A DNA stretch of 64,000 nucleotides from Diphasiastrum complanatum (lineage: Eukaryota; Streptophyta; Lycopodiopsida; Lycopodiales; Lycopodiaceae). The stretch covers positions 19,893,997 to 19,957,996 of the forward strand of contig CM055107.1 of the NCBI GenBank assembly GCA_029204225.1, written 5' to 3'. Positions 45,587 through 56,323 of this stretch are shown piece by piece. The notes under the pieces are model-generated. The model did no database searches, was not told where the DNA came from, and worked only from the letters and a program-made list of their open reading frames with translations. Numbering within the stretch: position 1 is the first letter of the stretch; each line of letters begins with the position of its first letter. The position numbers and the translations under genes are program-made.

Positions 45587-46979
45587 TGGTCCTGTGGCAA
45601 TAGCATAACCATCTTGGATGGCTAGCTGTGCTGGATTTTTTGGTGGTGTGAAATACTCATCATGTTTGCACGAGCATGATATTGTTGAGAACTAATAGAT
45701 GGAAGTGGTGTATCATGATGATATGAGTGATCGTAGGAGTTTTCGACAAGATGTGTTTGTGCAGATTCTCGAGGGTGTCTATGTCTTTGTGTTCCTAGAT
45801 CAGGTTGTCCCCTTGGAGGTGGTCCTAAGAGTGCTAGCTATGGTTGAGGTTTATGTCTAGATTGTCTGGGCAACTCTTGTATATGGACTTGGTTGTTTCT
45901 TGATGGATAGTGCTGATTTTGATTTTGTGAAACAAACTGGTGTCTAGGAGGTTGATAATGTCCCCCTGACTGGTTGTGAGGCTAGTTCCTCGGGTTATAA
46001 TTGCAATAGAGGGAGGTATGACCCATAAAGTCGCAGATGTTGCATTTGATCAATGAAGTATCTGGGATCGGTTGGTATGATGGGCAATCATTGCCAGTGT
46101 GTGCACCTCGATAGTGAGGGCACCATGTATTCTCTCATTTATGGTGGATTTGGCCACTGGGTAACTGACCTGGCATTGAACTCTGGATAGACTTAAGAGT
46201 GTTTTGAAACTCTTTTGTGAGTTTCTCCATCTGTTGTTGGTGTTGCTGGTTAAGCAACTCCATTTGTGTTTTTTACAATTGTTCTCGTGTTTTCTCGTTT
46301 GGTCGAGCTTCGTGGACAGCACGATGTGCTCTCCGTTCACGTGGCTCATCGACATCTGATCCCTCGTCTTCTTTGTGAATGGCATCAGGCATGGCTTGTT
46401 TCAATGATGTGTATTCATCATTGGAGTGAAGTTTACGTTGTATCCATTGTGGGAGTCCAACGAGGAACCAAATGATGAGCATAGATTTAGTTGGTTGTTC
46501 TTGTACCTGACTTTTTAATCATTTGAATCGTTCTATGTAGTCACGTACTTTTTTATCTTTTGTCATTTTGATGTTACTCAGTTTGACAAAGGGACTTTCG
46601 ATCAAACGAAATGGCTTAGGATGTTTGATGAAGGCTTCCTTCGAGAGTGACCAGTCTCGTTTGTCTTCACGATCAAGGTTAAAGCAAGTGAAGAACTTCA
46701 AGGGAGGAAATATGATTGTGGCTCAAAGTAGTTCTTCTTATGGAAACGAAGTATCTCACTAAATGAGTGTATGCGTAATTGGGAATATTGAGACATCAAA
46801 CACATAGAAATGAGATGGACTAAAAAGTGTTGGAATCTTTCATATGGTGTAGCGCATCAATTATTGATCTAGAACATGACAAATGGGTATTGATAGCAAA
46901 AAAGGAAATGTACATGAAGTAAATAAGTAGAGGTATGAATTTTTCGGACACTTGTTAAAGTGAACAATGGAATAAGGTC

Positions 46980-47845
46980 ATAATTTTTGAGAGGTAGCTC
47001 TATATTCGGGTTTTGAATATTGTCAAAGAGTACATGAAAACCAAATTTTATGGACTTTTCTGCCTCTAGTCAGGCTCTCAGTACTTCAATTCATTCAAAT
47101 AAAGGTTTACTTTGGTATTATAGACTTGGTCATTTAAATCATGCTGCTGTACAACGAATGTCTAGACAATCTATTGTTCTTGATCTCGACTATCCTCGTG
47201 AAAGAGTTGAGTTACATGTCTGTCAAGACTGTCTAGTTGGTAAACAGACTAGGAAACTCAAGCCATCAGCACATTGCTAGAGGATTGCTAGATGTTGTAC
47301 ATTCAGATATTTGTGGCCCGATGAAAAATCCTTCGCTGAAGGATGCCAAGTATTTTATAACCTTAATTGATAAATTTTCCAGAAGGACCATGGTGTATTT
47401 TATAAAGAAGGAATCATAAGTCTTGAACTGCTTCAGAATATTCAAGGAGCATGCAGATAAGGAGACTAGAAGGATGATCAAGGCCCTCATGTCAGACAAT
47501 GGTGGAAAATATATCTCTATCGAGTTTAAGGAGACTGCCAAAGCCAGGGCATTGAGCAGCAATTCATCACTCCTTACAGTCCTCGGTCTAATGGCTTAGC
47601 CGAGAGGAAGAACCGTACTCTGGTCGAATCTGCCAAATGTATGCTATCGCATGCATCGTTGCCTAAGAGATTCTAGGCTGAAGCTGTCTCCACTGCAGCC
47701 TACATCCAGAACAGATGTTCGACCAAGGCTCTCTCAGACGAGACATCCCACGAGGTGTGGATAGGCTCTAAGCATTCTTTGAAGAACCTAAGAGTGTTTG
47801 GGTGCATTTCCTACACGCAGATCTTAAAAGACACGAGGAAGAAAT
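46980..47845 (+). mobile_element. Plus copia element, left part (pre-integrase and integrase)
   Basis: YYRLGHLNHAAVQRMSRQSI with CQDCLVGKQTRKLK gives the integrase zinc region. LLDVVHSDICGPMKN, FITLIDKFSRRTMVYFIKKE, then a broken core with an SDNGGKYISIEF-like motif and FITPYSPRSNGLAERKNRTL follow, then FGCISYTQILKDTRKK. Gag and protease are missing. The element is cut at 47846 by the nested insertion and resumes at about 53293. Confidence 0.88.
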
Positions 47846-48500
47846 TGTGAAGGATTTCAGATCATTCAAGATCCAATCCATGTCCCAAATCTTTGGTTAC
47901 AATAAGGAGCAAACCAACAATCCTGCCAATGTAGAAAAATCAGCATCTACATACAAAATGAGATGCAAACTCTAAGAGATATTGATCAAACATGAACCAA
48001 AACATAAAATATATATATTTTTCCGTACAATTACAGTACCCTACTGTATTTCACACGTGTGGAACCGAAAATAGCAATAAATGATCATTCTACACATAGA
48101 ATTGCAAGATAACACCAAGATAGTGCACCAACGAGTAGTAGAACCCAAAGAAAACCATGTATAATGATGAAATGAGAGAGAGAAGAGAGAAGATGTGTCT
48201 CTCCACGAGTTAAATCCTTTTATAGAGTTTCCAAACCCTATTTGGCCACTTGGCTTTCCCTCCAAAATGTAAACCCTACTATTTCTGGGTCTAGATTCAA
48301 TGTACCCAAAGTTCGAATCTGAATCTCTCTCAAACTTGACTACCAACTTTCCCACACTTTCCAAAAGTGTTTATTGAATGTATTTTAAGCTAATATAACT
48401 TCAAAAAGTTTATTTCTAAGTCTAAAATGAGTTTTGGCCTCTTATTGACAATTTACCAAAATGTGACTAAACTAGACTAAACTAGTTGAAATCTCTCACA
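47846..48500 (-). repeat. 3' LTR of the nested element, 655 bp
   Basis: On the plus strand it runs from TGTGAAGGATTT to ATCTCTCACA. It contains a minus-strand TATA box (CTATAAAAGG, near 48215-48225) and a CT-rich stretch downstream of it. It is near-identical to the right LTR by eye, which suggests recent insertion. Confidence 0.95.
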
Positions 48501-49662
48501 CTCCCTCTTCGACTAGTTTTGGCATAGTTTTGACAATAGAACTTTGATCCAACTTTAGAATGATCTCCATACTAAGTATAGATCTTCTTTCTAAGGTTCT
48601 AAAGTATCTTTCATAATTGATATAGAGAATAGTGTCCAAATTGGATGCTTCACTATTTCTTACATCAATTTTACACATCAAGATATAACTAGAACATGAA
48701 GAACCAAATAGAATGTGAATGAAATGATTCCTCCATGTTTCAAACTTTGTACTCTCTGAAAAATTACAGCAACCAAACAATAAATGTGAGTGATGACCAT
48801 CTGCTTGCTTGTGTCCTCCAACTTTGTCCTTTCTTGATATGTCTCCACCATAAAACTCCATGAATAAGCCTCCATCTCCATCTTGCCAAAAGAAACCATC
48901 AAACCTTGGAAATCCATGAGTAGGTGAGTACATTAATGATGCAAATCCAGCACCACATGACTCCATAAACCAAGTAGGTTGCACTAGTCCATCTTCAAGA
49001 TCTACTTGACACAAGAAAATGACCATGAATTCACCAAAAATTGACAATCTCCAAGTATTGACAGCAAGTAGCTCAACACTTGAGAACTTGATCATGGATG
49101 AGTGATATTTTAAGCCTCCATTAGCCTCATTTCCATTAGCAAAACTAGCCAAGAATGCTAGTACAACTCCAACAATAAGATATTGCAAGACAATGTAGCT
49201 AGTTTGTCCATATCTTGACAATTTGCACACATCCACATGAAATAGCTCAAACATGAGATAGAACAAGTAAAGTAAACTTGAACAACACTTCCTTGATGCT
49301 CCTTTGACCTTACTTGAGTCTTCAATAAGCTGCAAAAACAGAGCCATAACATCTTTGATGCTCTTGACTAGCTCCAAATTGCCACCTTTCCTTTTGTGTT
49401 GTTGAAGCCCTTTGAGACCAACCTCTTGATCTTCCTCTTGATCATCAAAGTCATTGAACAAACTTTGTTTTCCAGATCCATTACTTGATTTTCCATTATA
49501 AAAAACATGATAACCAATATCCACTTGCATAGCATCATCTACACAAGAAAATTCTTCAAAACATGTGAATAAAGCAAAGTGAGTCGCTTCCACTTGCTTA
49601 CCTTTCTCTTGATCATCAAAGATATCAGAGATATGAATATCTTCAGACCTGGACCTCTGCAA
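48496..49662 (-). CDS. Unidentified 388-residue protein frame in nested element
   Basis: The open frame of 388 codons starts at ATG 49662 and its stop overlaps the polypurine tract/LTR junction. It is rich in Phe, Cys and Leu, has an acidic beginning (DIFDDQEKGKQVE), a probable membrane-like segment (SYIVLQYLIVGVVLAFLASF) and a Gly/Asp-rich middle (FFWQDGDGGLFMEFYGGDIS). It has none of the copia pol motifs and I do not recognise it. It occupies the place normally held by RT/RNase H. It may be captured host sequence, an extra gene, or chance open sequence; its length without stops favours more than chance. Confidence 0.45.
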   Translation of the reverse strand: MQRSRSEDIHISDIFDDQEKGKQVEATHFALFTCFEEFSCVDDAMQVDIGYHVFYNGKSSNGSGKQSLFNDFDDQEEDQEVGLKGLQQHKRKGGNLELVKSIKDVMALFLQLIEDSSKVKGASRKCCSSLLYLFYLMFELFHVDVCKLSRYGQTSYIVLQYLIVGVVLAFLASFANGNEANGGLKYHSSMIKFSSVELLAVNTWRLSIFGEFMVIFLCQVDLEDGLVQPTWFMESCGAGFASLMYSPTHGFPRFDGFFWQDGDGGLFMEFYGGDISRKDKVGGHKQADGHHSHLLFGCCNFSESTKFETWRNHFIHILFGSSCSSYILMCKIDVRNSEASNLDTILYINYERYFRTLERRSILSMEIILKLDQSSIVKTMPKLVEEGV

Positions 49663-49699
49663 TTACTCCCTTTCAAACATATGATCTAGATCCAACAAG

Positions 49700-50266
49700 A
49701 TCTCATCAATTCTTGAGTGAAAACAATGTCACCAATGTCACCATCATAAATCAAAAAATAGATTCCAAACTTTCCATCCAACATGAATTAGAGTAGGTGA
49801 AGATGAGTATCACCTAAGAAATCCAGCCCTCTTGAGTTCATACAAAACCTCAATAAGCTCACCAATGAGATCTCCCTTGCCTTGAAGAAATTGCCTCTCG
49901 ATTTGCTCCATGTAGTCTTCTCCAACCAACCTTTTGCCATCTTGATCATGAGTGATCAATTCATAATCATATAATCCTTTGAGTTGATGAAGAGATGTGA
50001 GATCCATGCCTTGGATCTTCCCAAGAACCAATCTTCCATTGCTCTTTCCTGCATAAGACTCCCTCTTAATGATTGCATCATATAAGCAGTAGAAATCTCA
50101 AAGACATTAGAAGCCATGAAAAAAATGATTAGTACCTTCAACATAAGAATGATTGAAGTACTCTCTTTTTTCAAACGAGAACTTATACTCAATGTTTTAG
50201 GTAATGACTCATATGATAATGATTCTTCCTCACTATCATTCACAATGACATCATTCAAAGTACATC
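49700..50266 (-). other. Nested-element spacer between the two long frames
   Basis: Short minus frames (49810-50031 with KGLYDYELITHDQDGKRLVG, and 49956-50258) may be pieces of one broken product. No known domain is evident. Confidence 0.4.
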
Positions 50267-52042
50267 CTACTTTGAACTCTTCACATACTTCTCTTCTTCT
50301 TGACTTGTGACTATCTTCCTCACCAAGTCTCTTGATAGAACCATTTGATCTACTCTCTTTATGAAGACATGTGACTCCACTTGCTGGAAAAATGACTTAT
50401 TTGGAATCATAACAAAAGAATGTAGAAGAACCACCTCCTTCATGCATGCACCTAGCAACATCCTTTTCCATATGATCAAAGAAATCATTAACAACAATCT
50501 TTTCCAAGGAAGAACCTTCACCTCCATTGATGAAGTTAGCTCTTTCCTTACCTTTTGCATGCTTGCACTTGACATGAAGAACCATTGAAACACATCATTA
50601 TCCTCAAGACTAGCCAAGTTAGCACAAAGATGAACATCTCCAAGAAGCATATTAGATCTTGACCTAGATCTAGCATAAGGAAGCTTGTTAGACTTTGCAT
50701 AAGATCCACCAATCTTATTGATGCTAAAAGGTAACTTTGGAAAGTTGAGACCAATCTCCTTTTCCATTCCATCCTTTTTGTTAGCCATAACAAATGCATC
50801 AAGCTTGAAAAGTCTACCTTGTTTATTGCCCCTAGCAACCAAGATTTCTTCCTTTGTAATGAAACAAGCGTCACCACCAAACTTTATCATGTATCCTTTC
50901 TTTATCATTTGACCAACACTTAGCAAATTCTTTGAAAGTGAAGGAATGTAAAGAGCACCATCAAGTCTTGCTTTCCTATTAGTAGAGAGACAAATAGGAA
51001 TTGAACCAATACTTTTAATCACACACTCACCACCATTGGCCATGTGAATTGCTTTCTTGGCTCCATCATAAGTGACCAAAGAAGTAAAGAACTCCTTATG
51101 ACTAGTCATGTGTGAGCTAGCTCCACTACCAATCCACCATGAATCTTTGTCACCTTCACTTGATATTGGACTTGATGAACACATCAAAAGAGAATCATCA
51201 CCACCTAGACCCTCATCATTAGTGGTAAAGTTGATTTGCTTGCTACCTTCATCTCTTTGCTTCTTCAAACATTCATTTGCAAAATGCCCTTTGATTCCAC
51301 AATAAAAGCATTTCAACTTAGACTTATCTTTCTTTTTGCCAAAAGAGGAAGTATCACCTTGATCTTGCCCTTTAGACCACTTGCCTTTGCCTTTGCCCTT
51401 GAACTTGCCTTTGATGAACATAGCATCCTCTTCATAATGAGATGTCGATGTAGATCCACCTCCTCTTGATTGAAGCCTATACTCCTCATTCACCAAGATC
51501 TCTTGCAAATCCACAATACTTGGCAAAGTCTTTTGAATAGCAAAACTTTGAACAATATTAGCCTGATCATCCAACAAGCCATTAAGTATAACTTGAACAA
51601 ATTCTACCTCCTTAATTCTTTCATCAATACATGCTAACTCGTCATTGAATGCTTTAACCCTCAAAACAAAAGCATGAGTACTCTCTTCCTTCTTTTGAAA
51701 ACTTTGAAAGATTTGCCTCCTAAGAGTAAGCACTCTTGATGTAGACTTGGATTCATAAAGCTTCTTCAAAGCTTCCCAAGCCTCCAAAGATGATGTGCAC
51801 TTACCAACTTCCTTGAGAAGTTCATTGGTAGCATTCATCTTGATCATGTGTAGAGCTTTCTTTGCTCTCTTGTCATATCTCACTTGATCTTGTTGAGTTG
51901 CTGGTCTCTCCTCCAAACCTACAACAAGCTCCATCAACTCATTCATCTCCAATAAGGACTCCATCCTCACCTTCCAAGTAGAATAGTTGATTGAGGTAAG
52001 CCTATCATTGCTCTCCAACATAAAGCCTCCACTTGTAGCCAT
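50267..52042 (-). CDS. copia gag with zinc knuckle and inactive protease start, 591 residues
   Basis: It starts MATSGGFMLESNDRLTSINY about 590 bp inside the primer site. Residues about 15-200 form the gag UBN2 region (WKVRMESLL, ATNELLKEVGKCTSSLEAWE, LRRQIFQSFQKKEESTHAFV). A basic Lys/Gly stretch precedes a zinc knuckle CFYCGIKGHFANEC near residue 245. The protease box reads WWIGSGASSHMTSHKEFFTS: the catalytic Asp of DSGA is replaced by Gly. The pre-integrase part follows (LSVGQMIKKGYMIKF, GRLFKLDAFV). From about residue 465 the sequence is no longer copia-like. It is uninterrupted, so a gag protein could still be made. Confidence 0.88.
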   Translation of the reverse strand: MATSGGFMLESNDRLTSINYSTWKVRMESLLEMNELMELVVGLEERPATQQDQVRYDKRAKKALHMIKMNATNELLKEVGKCTSSLEAWEALKKLYESKSTSRVLTLRRQIFQSFQKKEESTHAFVLRVKAFNDELACIDERIKEVEFVQVILNGLLDDQANIVQSFAIQKTLPSIVDLQEILVNEEYRLQSRGGGSTSTSHYEEDAMFIKGKFKGKGKGKWSKGQDQGDTSSFGKKKDKSKLKCFYCGIKGHFANECLKKQRDEGSKQINFTTNDEGLGGDDSLLMCSSSPISSEGDKDSWWIGSGASSHMTSHKEFFTSLVTYDGAKKAIHMANGGECVIKSIGSIPICLSTNRKARLDGALYIPSLSKNLLSVGQMIKKGYMIKFGGDACFITKEEILVARGNKQGRLFKLDAFVMANKKDGMEKEIGLNFPKLPFSINKIGGSYAKSNKLPYARSRSRSNMLLGDVHLCANLASLEDNDVFQWFFMSSASMQKVRKELTSSMEVKVLPWKRLLLMISLIIWKRMLLGACMKEVVLLHSFVMIPNKSFFQQVESHVFIKRVDQMVLSRDLVRKIVTSQEEEKYVKSSK

Positions 52043-52620
52043 GTTGAAGTGACCTGATCTTCTCTTTCAACCTGTTCCAATGCACAAAGCACTCTCTTGA
52101 ATGTCAACAAATGGACTCAAGAAGAAATCACAAAGATATGGAACCTCTCAAATCTCTTCTAGCACTTCTAACTAGAAAATCAACACATAGAATAGTGAAA
52201 TCTTGATCAACCTATGATCTAATGATTCTTGCCACTTCCTAAGATTGAAACACACTCAAATGAAGTTCAGTAACCTCACAAACTAGAGATCCAATCAAAA
52301 TTAGGGTTTTGACAAAATCACAAAAAATTGAATATCTCAAATTCTACATGCAATTTCTAGAAACTTGGTATATCTTCTTGTAGACTCCAATGAGACCTTC
52401 CTAATGCACCAAAAATCATCTAATTCCAGTACACCAAGTGTGAAATCGGAATTGATCAAGTATCTAACCCTATATTGAGTTTTGACCTACAAAAGATCAA
52501 TTCTACACATGCAAAAATGCTGATTTTTGAGTAGAGATCAATCTAGCATGCTCTAGCATTGGTAACTCCTCCAAATCCTTGCTAAAGATGGCTGATCCTT
52601 TCATAACCTGAAACACAAGA

Positions 52621-52632
52621 GCTTTGATACCA
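52621..52632 (-). other. Primer-binding site of nested element
   Basis: The minus strand reads TGGTATCAAAGC directly after the LTR end, one mismatch from the tRNA-iMet complement. Confidence 0.9.
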
Positions 52633-53287
52633 TGTGAAGGATTTCAGATCATTCAAGATCCAATCCATGTCCCAAATCTTTGGTTACAATAAGGAGCAAA
52701 CCAACAATCCTGCCAATTTAGAAAAATCAGCATCTACATACAAAATGAGATGCAAACTCTAAGAGATATTGATCAAACATGAACCAAAACATAATATATA
52801 TATATTTTTCCATACAATTACAGTACCCTACTGTATTTCACACGTGTGGAACCGAAAATAGCAATAAATGATCATTCTACACATAGAATTGCAAGATAAC
52901 ACCAAGATAGTGCACCAATGAGTAGTAGAACCCAAAGAGAACCATGTATAATGATGAAATGAGAGAGAGAAGAGAGAATATGTGTCTCTCCATGAGTTAC
53001 ATCCTTTTATAGAGTTTCCAAACCCTATTTTGCCACTTGGCTTTCCCTCCAAAATGTAAACCCTACTATTTTTGGGTCTAGATTCAATGTACCCAAAGTT
53101 CGAATCTGAATCTCTCTCAAACTTGACTACCAACTTTCCCACACTTTCCAAAAGTGTTTATTGAATGTACTTTAAACTAATATAACTTCAAAAAGTTTAT
53201 TTCTAAGTCTAAAATGAGTTTTGGCCTCTTATTGACAATCTACCAAAATGTGACTAAACTAGACTAAACTAGTTGAAATCTCTCACA
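52633..53287 (-). repeat. 5' LTR of the nested element, 655 bp
   Basis: It is the same length and has the same ends as the left LTR, with a few substitutions (for example near 52716, 52976 and 53234). The TATA box is near 53010-53020 on the minus strand. Confidence 0.95.
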
Positions 53288-53292
53288 TATAT

Positions 53293-55240
53293 TGGACTTC
53301 CAAGGTCTCAAGACCATCCTGATCGGATATACTTCATCTGATAATACTTATAAGCTGTATGATCCTGATAGCCAGTAAATCTTGTATAGCCGGGATACAG
53401 TCTTCATTGAGGATCAGTTCGTCGACCTCAAAGACAAGGATGTTGCTCAAGAAGAACCCTCGTCATCTGCCATTGACACGACAGTCCGAGCTTGTAGCTC
53501 AGGCATGTTTGTTGTCGACCCACTTCGAGATAGCAAATCAGACGAAGATGTTGCTGCAACAAATTCTAGGAGCGGTTTTTCAGTTGAATCCTCCCATAAG
53601 GTCAAGCCGAGTGCGCACACAGCCCACAAGGTATACTCCCGAGTCTACCTGTCTCTTGATACAGAAACCGATGACAGTCGAAGAGGCACTTAGCCAACCA
53701 CACTCTGATCTTTGGAGAGAAGTTATAAATAGAGAGTATTCCTCTCTGATCAAGAACCAAACATGGTCATTAGTCGAAGCTCCTATTGGTTGCAATATCA
53801 TTGATTGCAAATGGATCTTTAAGATCAAATACAATGCCAACAAAGCAATTGACCGAAGGAAGGCAAGACTGGTAGCACGAGGATTCACCCAGATCCCGAA
53901 TGTTGACTACAATGAGACTTTTAGTCTAGTTGTCAAATATTCGTCGATCCGAATGCTCCTTTTTTATGTTGCAGATGCTGACCTCGAAGTGCATCAACTC
54001 AATGTACAAACAACCTATCTAAATGGAGTGATACAAGGAGATATCTACATGATCTAGCTCGAAGGATACGTTCTGGAAGGTATGAAAAATCGTGTTTGTA
54101 AACTCCACAAAGCACTGTACGGCTTGAAACAGTCTGCCAACACAACAAAGGTGAAATTTTACAAGTATTTGCTGAAATACGGGTGCATAAACCAACAATT
54201 GGAAAGCGAACAATTGCAAGTTACATTCATGCAATCATTTGATGGATTCCTAGTTAGTAAACATAAACGAACTTGTACCTATATGAAATGCGTTGGAGGA
54301 AATAAAGAAGGATTCAAACCAAGCACTGCTGATTGCAATGTCTATTCCAAGTCAGTACAACAATCCTTCATTATCATCACCTTGTACGTGGATGATACGT
54401 TGCTCTTCAGCAACAATACCAATATGGTCAAGGATTCGAAGTAGATGTTGTTTTCAGAGTTCAACATGACTGATCTGGGCGAAGCTCACTTTTGTCTAGG
54501 AATTCAAATCCACAAAGACAGGGCAAATCGACTAATTTACATCACTCAACAAAGGCATCTTCACAATGTTCTTAACAAATACAATTTGATGAATTGTAAA
54601 TTAGCTCACTCACCAATGGATCCAGGTCTACATCTGTCAAAGGACCAATGTCCCTAGACCAAGCAGGAAGTGGAGCAAATGAGAGAATACACTTATCGAT
54701 CGATACTAGGATCTCTCGTGTATGCAATGGTCTGTACAAGACCTGATATCTCTTTTGTTTTGTAAGCTCACTCAGCCAATACATGGCTAATCTTGGCATT
54801 ACCCATTGGAAGGCTCTCATACGAGTCATGAGATATATTCGAGCTACCATGGACCAGTGCATCTGCTATGGAGATGTCAGCAATGACAATCTTCATCAGC
54901 TCAGTGGTTATTCTGATGCAAGCTGGGGAGGAGATGTAGACAATCGTAAATCCACATCTGGATTTACATTCTTCTTCAACAATGGTCCTATCTCATGGAA
55001 CAGTCGTAAGCAAACTTCTGTCGCACTTTTTTCTACAGAAGCAGAATACATTGTTGTTTCTCAATCTATCAAGAAAGCATTTTGGTTGAGAAATTTACTG
55101 TCAGATGTTAATCTGAATCAATATAGCCCTACAATTTATTTTGTGATAATCAGAGTGCTATTGCCTTATCAGCTACCATTTACCTTGTACTTTCTTCATT
55201 TGCACACCTGAAACATTATATATATTTTTTGAAAACCATT
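53293..55240 (+). mobile_element. Plus copia element, right part (integrase end, RT, RNase H)
   Basis: It continues the frame interrupted at 47845: ILIGYTSSDNTYKLYD, then an acidic linker. RT follows (WSLVEAPIGCNIIDCKWIFK, RKARLVARGFTQIPNVDYNE), then KALYGLKQSAN with an unusual in-frame insert, GFKPSTADCNVYSK, ITLYVDDTLLFS (active site intact) and GSLVYAMVCTRPDISF. RNase H has GYSDASWGGDVDNRKSTSGF, GPISWNSRKQTSVALFSTEA and a decayed end near 55150-55240. Several stops are TAG (54055, 54442, 54655). No polypurine tract or own LTR is found; minus copia LTR sequence follows. Confidence 0.9.
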
Positions 55241-55244
55241 TGCG

Positions 55245-56323
55245 TATTTATTAACCAAACAAAAACAATGAAGAAGTTAGTAAGCGAGAGAGAACGAAGT
55301 AGAGAAGCTTATCAGAGATAGACAAAAGTAGATGCTTTGTGCTTTGATTCTTTAATTTGTCAGCAATAAGGTTTCATTCCTTTACAGTTTGAATAAGCTT
55401 TGTAGGGCACGCGGTTTCGTCCGCTACTATCTTGTGCTCTACCGCATTATTGACATGTAAACTTGATATACTTAATCTAATATAGTTCTTTGTTCTGCAT
55501 TCAGATTTGTGTTAATATTGCTATGTTTATTATTCATTCTGTCTGATCTTTCTAGTTGCTCTTTCTGGTAATAGACAACTAACATTTAGTCTTGTCTTTT
55601 GCGAATGTTTCGCGACTAATTCAGTCGAGCACTGTCTAGCTCTTCGCAACACATAATTTTTCTAGCTATTTGTGACAAATTATTCTTTTGGCGCTTCGTT
55701 CATTAATGTTTGGCTACGTAATAAAAAATGACCGTGATTTCTATCACTAACATTCTGTTCATTCTGATAGGCATAGTCATGCTTTCGGAGAGAGTCGCAT
55801 AGCTCGTTCAGCTACGCACAAACAATTTTTGTTTGAGTTCGTTTCTCGTTCGTGTTTCGTTTCTCATTCGTGTTCGTCTTACCCCTCTGAGCTAAATTTT
55901 TTTTTATATACGACACCTTTCTCAACTCTCGCTACTCTCCCTCTCTCCAACAACCTTCGAGAATTTCCTCTCTTTGCAAACATTTCGCAAAAAAGTCGAG
56001 GGTGTTTAAAATAGTTGAACTTTTGGACTGTCGCAAAACTTTTGCGAACCTGTCTCGAACATAGTTCATTTTTGTAGACTGTCTTGAAAACAATGTAAAT
56101 ATGCAGACTTGTTCTAAATGCAAGTTTTGTGGAAGTCCTTGAAGATGGCCAAGTCTTCAATGACTTCAAGTTATTTAAACTTAACATTTGAACTTAAAAT
56201 TATAATCGGATTGGTTACCCTTTGCTGGCGATCAGCTGAAAGTCTGTTGTAGATGTTCTTCCAGTAATTGGCTATCTAAGTTATTATTTATCAAGGAAGC
56301 ACCTGTGGGCTTAATTTCCAATA
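55245..56323 (-). repeat. 3' LTR of the next minus copia element (left end approximate)
   Basis: The right end is TTTCCAATA (TATTGGAAATTAAG on the minus strand, usual TGTTGG), followed by polypurine AAGAGGGAC. Its inner 350 bp match 59560-59915 closely. The left border is estimated from where plus-copia homology stops. TTCGC/GCGAA words recur (near 55640-56045). Confidence 0.72.

Larger units (their letters stand above)
41475..46950 (-). mobile_element. Minus Ty3/gypsy element with flanking direct repeats
   Basis: Minus-strand order from the right: gag (about 46700-46050, with EAFIKHPKPFRLIESPFVKL and KVRDYIERFK), zinc knuckle CFICGETGHFMIDC (45371-45586), protease (ILDSGSVVNIMALSLAKSWG, 44722-44991), RT (43783-44394), RNase H (43254-43781), integrase (43290-42078) and a C-terminal integrase part (41838-42065). 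RT before integrase confirms gypsy. Direct repeats of about 260 bp (near 41478-41745 and 46684-46945) flank it and may be LTR remnants. Many frames are broken. Confidence 0.88.
47846..53287 (-). mobile_element. Complete non-autonomous copia-type element nested in a copia host
   Basis: Two LTRs of identical length (655 bp; 47846-48500 and 52633-53287) have TG/CA ends. A primer-binding site TGGTATCAAAGC (minus, 52621-52632) lies inside the right LTR and a polypurine tract GAAGAGGGAG inside the left. The interior encodes a long gag-protease-start frame (52042-50267) and an unrelated 388-codon frame (49662-48496), with no integrase, RT or RNase H. The host frame resumes exactly after a 5-bp flank (GAAAT left, TATAT right, a diverged target duplication). 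It would depend on enzymes from a relative; fragments related to its gag and protease lie at 13.5-14.56 and 22.9-24.4 kb. Confidence 0.92.
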
